From an uncultured Collinsella sp. (lineage in GTDB: Bacteria; Actinomycetota; Coriobacteriia; Coriobacteriales; Coriobacteriaceae): DNA of 6,126 nucleotides. The notes beneath the pieces were generated by a model, which ran no database searches, was not told the origin of the DNA, and saw only the letters and a program-made list of their open reading frames with translations. Every line of letters begins with the position of its first letter. Position 1 is the stretch's first letter. The DNA lies in contig CALEBN010000016.1 in the NCBI GenBank assembly GCA_937943045.1, positions 1-6,126 on the forward strand. Direction: 5' to 3'. A program made the position numbers and the translations under genes. Below are positions 4,243-6,126 of this stretch, piece after piece.

Positions 4243-5730
4243 ATGCCAGACACCAACGATACCGATGCGATCCTCGCGAAAGTCCGTTCAGGCGAGCTTT
4301 CGGCAGGCGATGCAGCCGCCCTGATCGCGAATCTCCACGCCGCATCCTACAAGGCGATGCAGGACGCGCAGGCTGCACAGGCTCCGCAGCCCGAGCCTCA
4401 AGCCGCCAGCCAGCCGGGCATGTCCCAGCAGGCACCGGTCGCGGCTGCCGCACCTTGCTATCAGCCGCAGGTTCCGGCTATGCCGGCATATGCCGCACCG
4501 ACGCCCGATACGGTTGCCGAGAAGGCTCAAGAGACGGTTCCGCAGCACCCTCAGGCACCTACAGCGCAGCACCCCTCTCCCTATGAGCCGCCTGCATATG
4601 TCCCGGCTGCATCGGCATCCGAGCCGCATCCGGTCTACGACCAGCCCTCTCCTGCCGTGAATCCGTATCGCCAGCCGACGCCCGATACGACTGCCACGCT
4701 TCCGGCGCAGGATGCCACCGCATTCCAGCCAGAAGTGGAAACCGCTTACCATCAGGCCTCGCACCTTCCGTATAATCCCCCGCAGGAGACCGACAAGTAC
4801 ATTCCCGTCAACGAGATGGAATCCTCCAGCTTCTTTACCGATCCTGAACCTGCTGAGGAACAGGAGCCGAAAAAGAAGCGCGAGAAGCCTGCAAAGCCAT
4901 CGAAGCCGTCCCGTGCCGAACGCAAGGCCGAGAAGAAGAAGGCCAAAGAAGAAGCCAAGGCAGCGAAAGCCCAAAAGAGGGCAGCCGGCCGCCGTGGCGC
5001 CGCGTCCCCCAACGGTCCGAGCCTCACGGGCATGGAGAAGATTGCCGTGAAGGTCTCCCGCCTGCAGAAGGTCACCGCCGGTCTCGCTGTTATCGCCATC
5101 CTCGCGGGAGGTGTCGCCGTCGTATCGGAGATCGACGCCAACAACCGAATCGCAGAAGCGTTCTCCGGCACCACCGAAATCGTCGCTGCCACGAAGACCA
5201 TCCACGCCGGCGACGAGATCTCCGCAAGCGACCTCGCCTTCGTTTCCGTTCCGAACAGCACGGTGGCGGACGGCGCGATCACTAAGAAGGATATCGACGA
5301 CTCCTCCAAGACTCCCGTCGGCCGTGTCGCAACCCAGTACATCGCCAAGGGCTCCCAGCTCACCAACGCATCGACTGCCGGCAAGGACAACCCTGAGTCC
5401 CTTGCCGCCGCGATCGGGGACGGCATGGAGGCCGTGACCATCTCCGTCGATGCCCAGTCCGGCATGGGCGGCATGCTCCGCGTAAACGACAGGGTCAAGG
5501 TCATCCAGCCCAATGACGGCTCCCTCGGCGGCGACGGGTTCACCGTCATCGCCGACTCCGTGCGTATCGCCGCCCTCGACGGAAACTTCAGCTCCGGTAG
5601 CGGCTCCTCTGACGGATACAGCACCGTGACGCTCGAAGTCACGCCCGAGCAGGCAGGCAAGATCCGCACCGCCAGTGGCCTTACCCTTACCCTGCCCTCT
5701 TCTGCCGATACCACCGAGAGCGGTGAGTAG
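4243..5730 (+). CDS. cpaB: CpaB/RcpC-like Tad pilus protein with long cytoplasmic N-terminal extension
   Basis: The C-terminal half matches CpaB/RcpC: a membrane helix at about residues 277-297 (VTAGLAVIAILAGGVAVV), a SAF domain from about 313 to 378 (IVAATKTIHAGDEISASDL through PVGRVATQYIAKGSQL), and the RcpC/CpaB region (MEAVTISVDAQSGMGGML, then VNDRVKVI and YSTVTLEVTPEQAGKI). In other bacteria CpaB is an envelope protein near the secretin. The first 275 residues are unusual: a short helix motif (ILAKVRSGELSAGDAAALI, residues 10-28), a Pro/Gln/Ala-rich stretch to about 200, and a Lys/Ala-rich basic block at 210-251. The total of 495 residues is well above the roughly 250-350 usual for the family. 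The ATG follows AAAGGAA by about 5 nt. It ends 3 nt before cpaF, so the two are probably one transcript. Confidence 0.85.
   Translation: MPDTNDTDAILAKVRSGELSAGDAAALIANLHAASYKAMQDAQAAQAPQPEPQAASQPGMSQQAPVAAAAPCYQPQVPAMPAYAAPTPDTVAEKAQETVPQHPQAPTAQHPSPYEPPAYVPAASASEPHPVYDQPSPAVNPYRQPTPDTTATLPAQDATAFQPEVETAYHQASHLPYNPPQETDKYIPVNEMESSSFFTDPEPAEEQEPKKKREKPAKPSKPSRAERKAEKKKAKEEAKAAKAQKRAAGRRGAASPNGPSLTGMEKIAVKVSRLQKVTAGLAVIAILAGGVAVVSEIDANNRIAEAFSGTTEIVAATKTIHAGDEISASDLAFVSVPNSTVADGAITKKDIDDSSKTPVGRVATQYIAKGSQLTNASTAGKDNPESLAAAIGDGMEAVTISVDAQSGMGGMLRVNDRVKVIQPNDGSLGGDGFTVIADSVRIAALDGNFSSGSGSSDGYSTVTLEVTPEQAGKIRTASGLTLTLPSSADTTESGE
4498..4689 (+). repeat. Two copies of a 15-bp direct repeat in the Pro-rich part of cpaB
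   Basis: CCGACGCCCGATACG occurs at 4498..4512 and 4675..4689, both in frame, encoding PTPDT at residues 86-90 and 145-149. This points to local duplication within the low-complexity segment. It is too short and too sparse to be a larger repeat array. Confidence 0.6.
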
Positions 5731-5733
5731 CCC

Positions 5734-6126
5734 ATGGCAGACGAAACCGTTCTCAGAATCAAGGAGCGCATCCGCCAGGAGATGCGCGACCTGCTCGGTG
5801 TGACCATGGCCGACGGCGGCTCTATCGACCGTCAGGCGCTTCCGGCCCAGATCGACGGTGTCGCCCATGAAGTGTGCGCCGATTTCGGTATCTCCGACGA
5901 AAACTGGATCGGCTACATCATCAAAAGCACCATTGACGATTTCATCGGTCTGGGTCCCCTGCAGCCCTTGCAGGACGATCCCAAGGTTGCCGAGATCTTC
6001 ATCGATCCCGTCGGCGTCAAACCAGATGGGACATTTATCACGCCGGTCGCCCGCGCCGAAGTGGACGGCCAGATCGTCGACTGCCCAGGTATCGACCTCG
6101 TCTCGCATGATGAGGTCGGTCGGCTT
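5734..6126 (+). CDS. cpaF: CpaF/TadA pilus assembly ATPase (N-terminal 131 residues only)
   Basis: CpaF/TadA is the hexameric secretion ATPase that drives Tad pilus assembly at the inner membrane. The visible part is the N-terminal domain: a charged helical start (MADETVLRIKERIRQEMRDL) and the family element DDFIGLGPLQPLQDDPKVAE, corresponding to the conserved GLGPLEPLL-D-P-x-V-x-E-I block, followed by IFIDPVG and a beta-rich stretch. The Walker A and B motifs lie beyond the right edge, so activity cannot be judged. The ATG is 3 nt after the cpaB stop. The only ribosome binding site is a weak GGTGAG (5722..5727) at the end of cpaB, so translation probably depends on coupling. Downstream TadB/TadC genes are expected. 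Confidence 0.88.
   Translation, partial: MADETVLRIKERIRQEMRDLLGVTMADGGSIDRQALPAQIDGVAHEVCADFGISDENWIGYIIKSTIDDFIGLGPLQPLQDDPKVAEIFIDPVGVKPDGTFITPVARAEVDGQIVDCPGIDLVSHDEVGRL

Noticed and set aside
4498..4689. Repeat pair considered as a CRISPR or recombination site
   Set aside because: Only two 15-bp copies, unevenly placed in frame within a low-complexity protein segment.
4288..6108. 606-codon open frame on the minus strand across cpaB and cpaF
   Set aside because: It lies antisense to two well-supported genes, has low-complexity Gly/Arg/Leu-rich translation with no recognisable domain, and is a typical shadow of GC-rich codon use.

Overview
The window looks like a chromosomal segment of a GC-rich bacterium. 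Codon use, several GTG starts, strong AGGAGG-type ribosome binding sites and the gene order suggest an actinobacterium, possibly of the Coriobacteriia. The taxonomic guess is inference; no marker gene is present.

Left part (1 to about 970, minus strand): the left end of an IS200/IS605-type transposon. It holds a complete HUH-Tyr transposase gene (tnpA, 885..493) followed after 3 nt by the first 163 codons of tnpB (489..1), which runs off the window. Upstream of tnpA lie two inverted repeats in an AT-rich stretch, the expected position of the element's left end.

Right part (about 1000 to 6126, plus strand): the first part of a Tad (tight adherence, type IVb/Flp pilus) locus. In order: a near-consensus sigma70-type promoter (1002..1029); a membrane prepilin peptidase of the A24 (GxGD aspartate protease) family with an unusual charged insert (1066..2097); the major pilin Flp (2210..2434); two TadE-like minor pilins (2526..3041 and 3035..3523); a TadG-like single-pass protein (3520..4122); a terminator-like hairpin; a CpaB/RcpC-like protein with a very long cytoplasmic N-terminal extension (4243..5730); and the start of the CpaF/TadA assembly ATPase (5734..6126, cut by the window edge). 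The expected division of labour is: the peptidase trims Flp and the TadE-like proteins at a Gly, Flp polymerises into the fibre, TadE-like and TadG-like proteins act as minor components, CpaB sits at the envelope, and CpaF powers assembly. The TadB/TadC platform proteins are presumably beyond the right edge.

The least expected signal is the set of RNA-level structures between and inside the pilin genes: a 15-pair hairpin ahead of flp, a sequence after flp that exactly complements the tadE ribosome binding site, a hairpin plus six T inside tadE that looks like an intrinsic terminator, and a 14-bp hairpin after the minor pilins. Together they suggest stepwise control of pilin stoichiometry. This is inference from sequence only.
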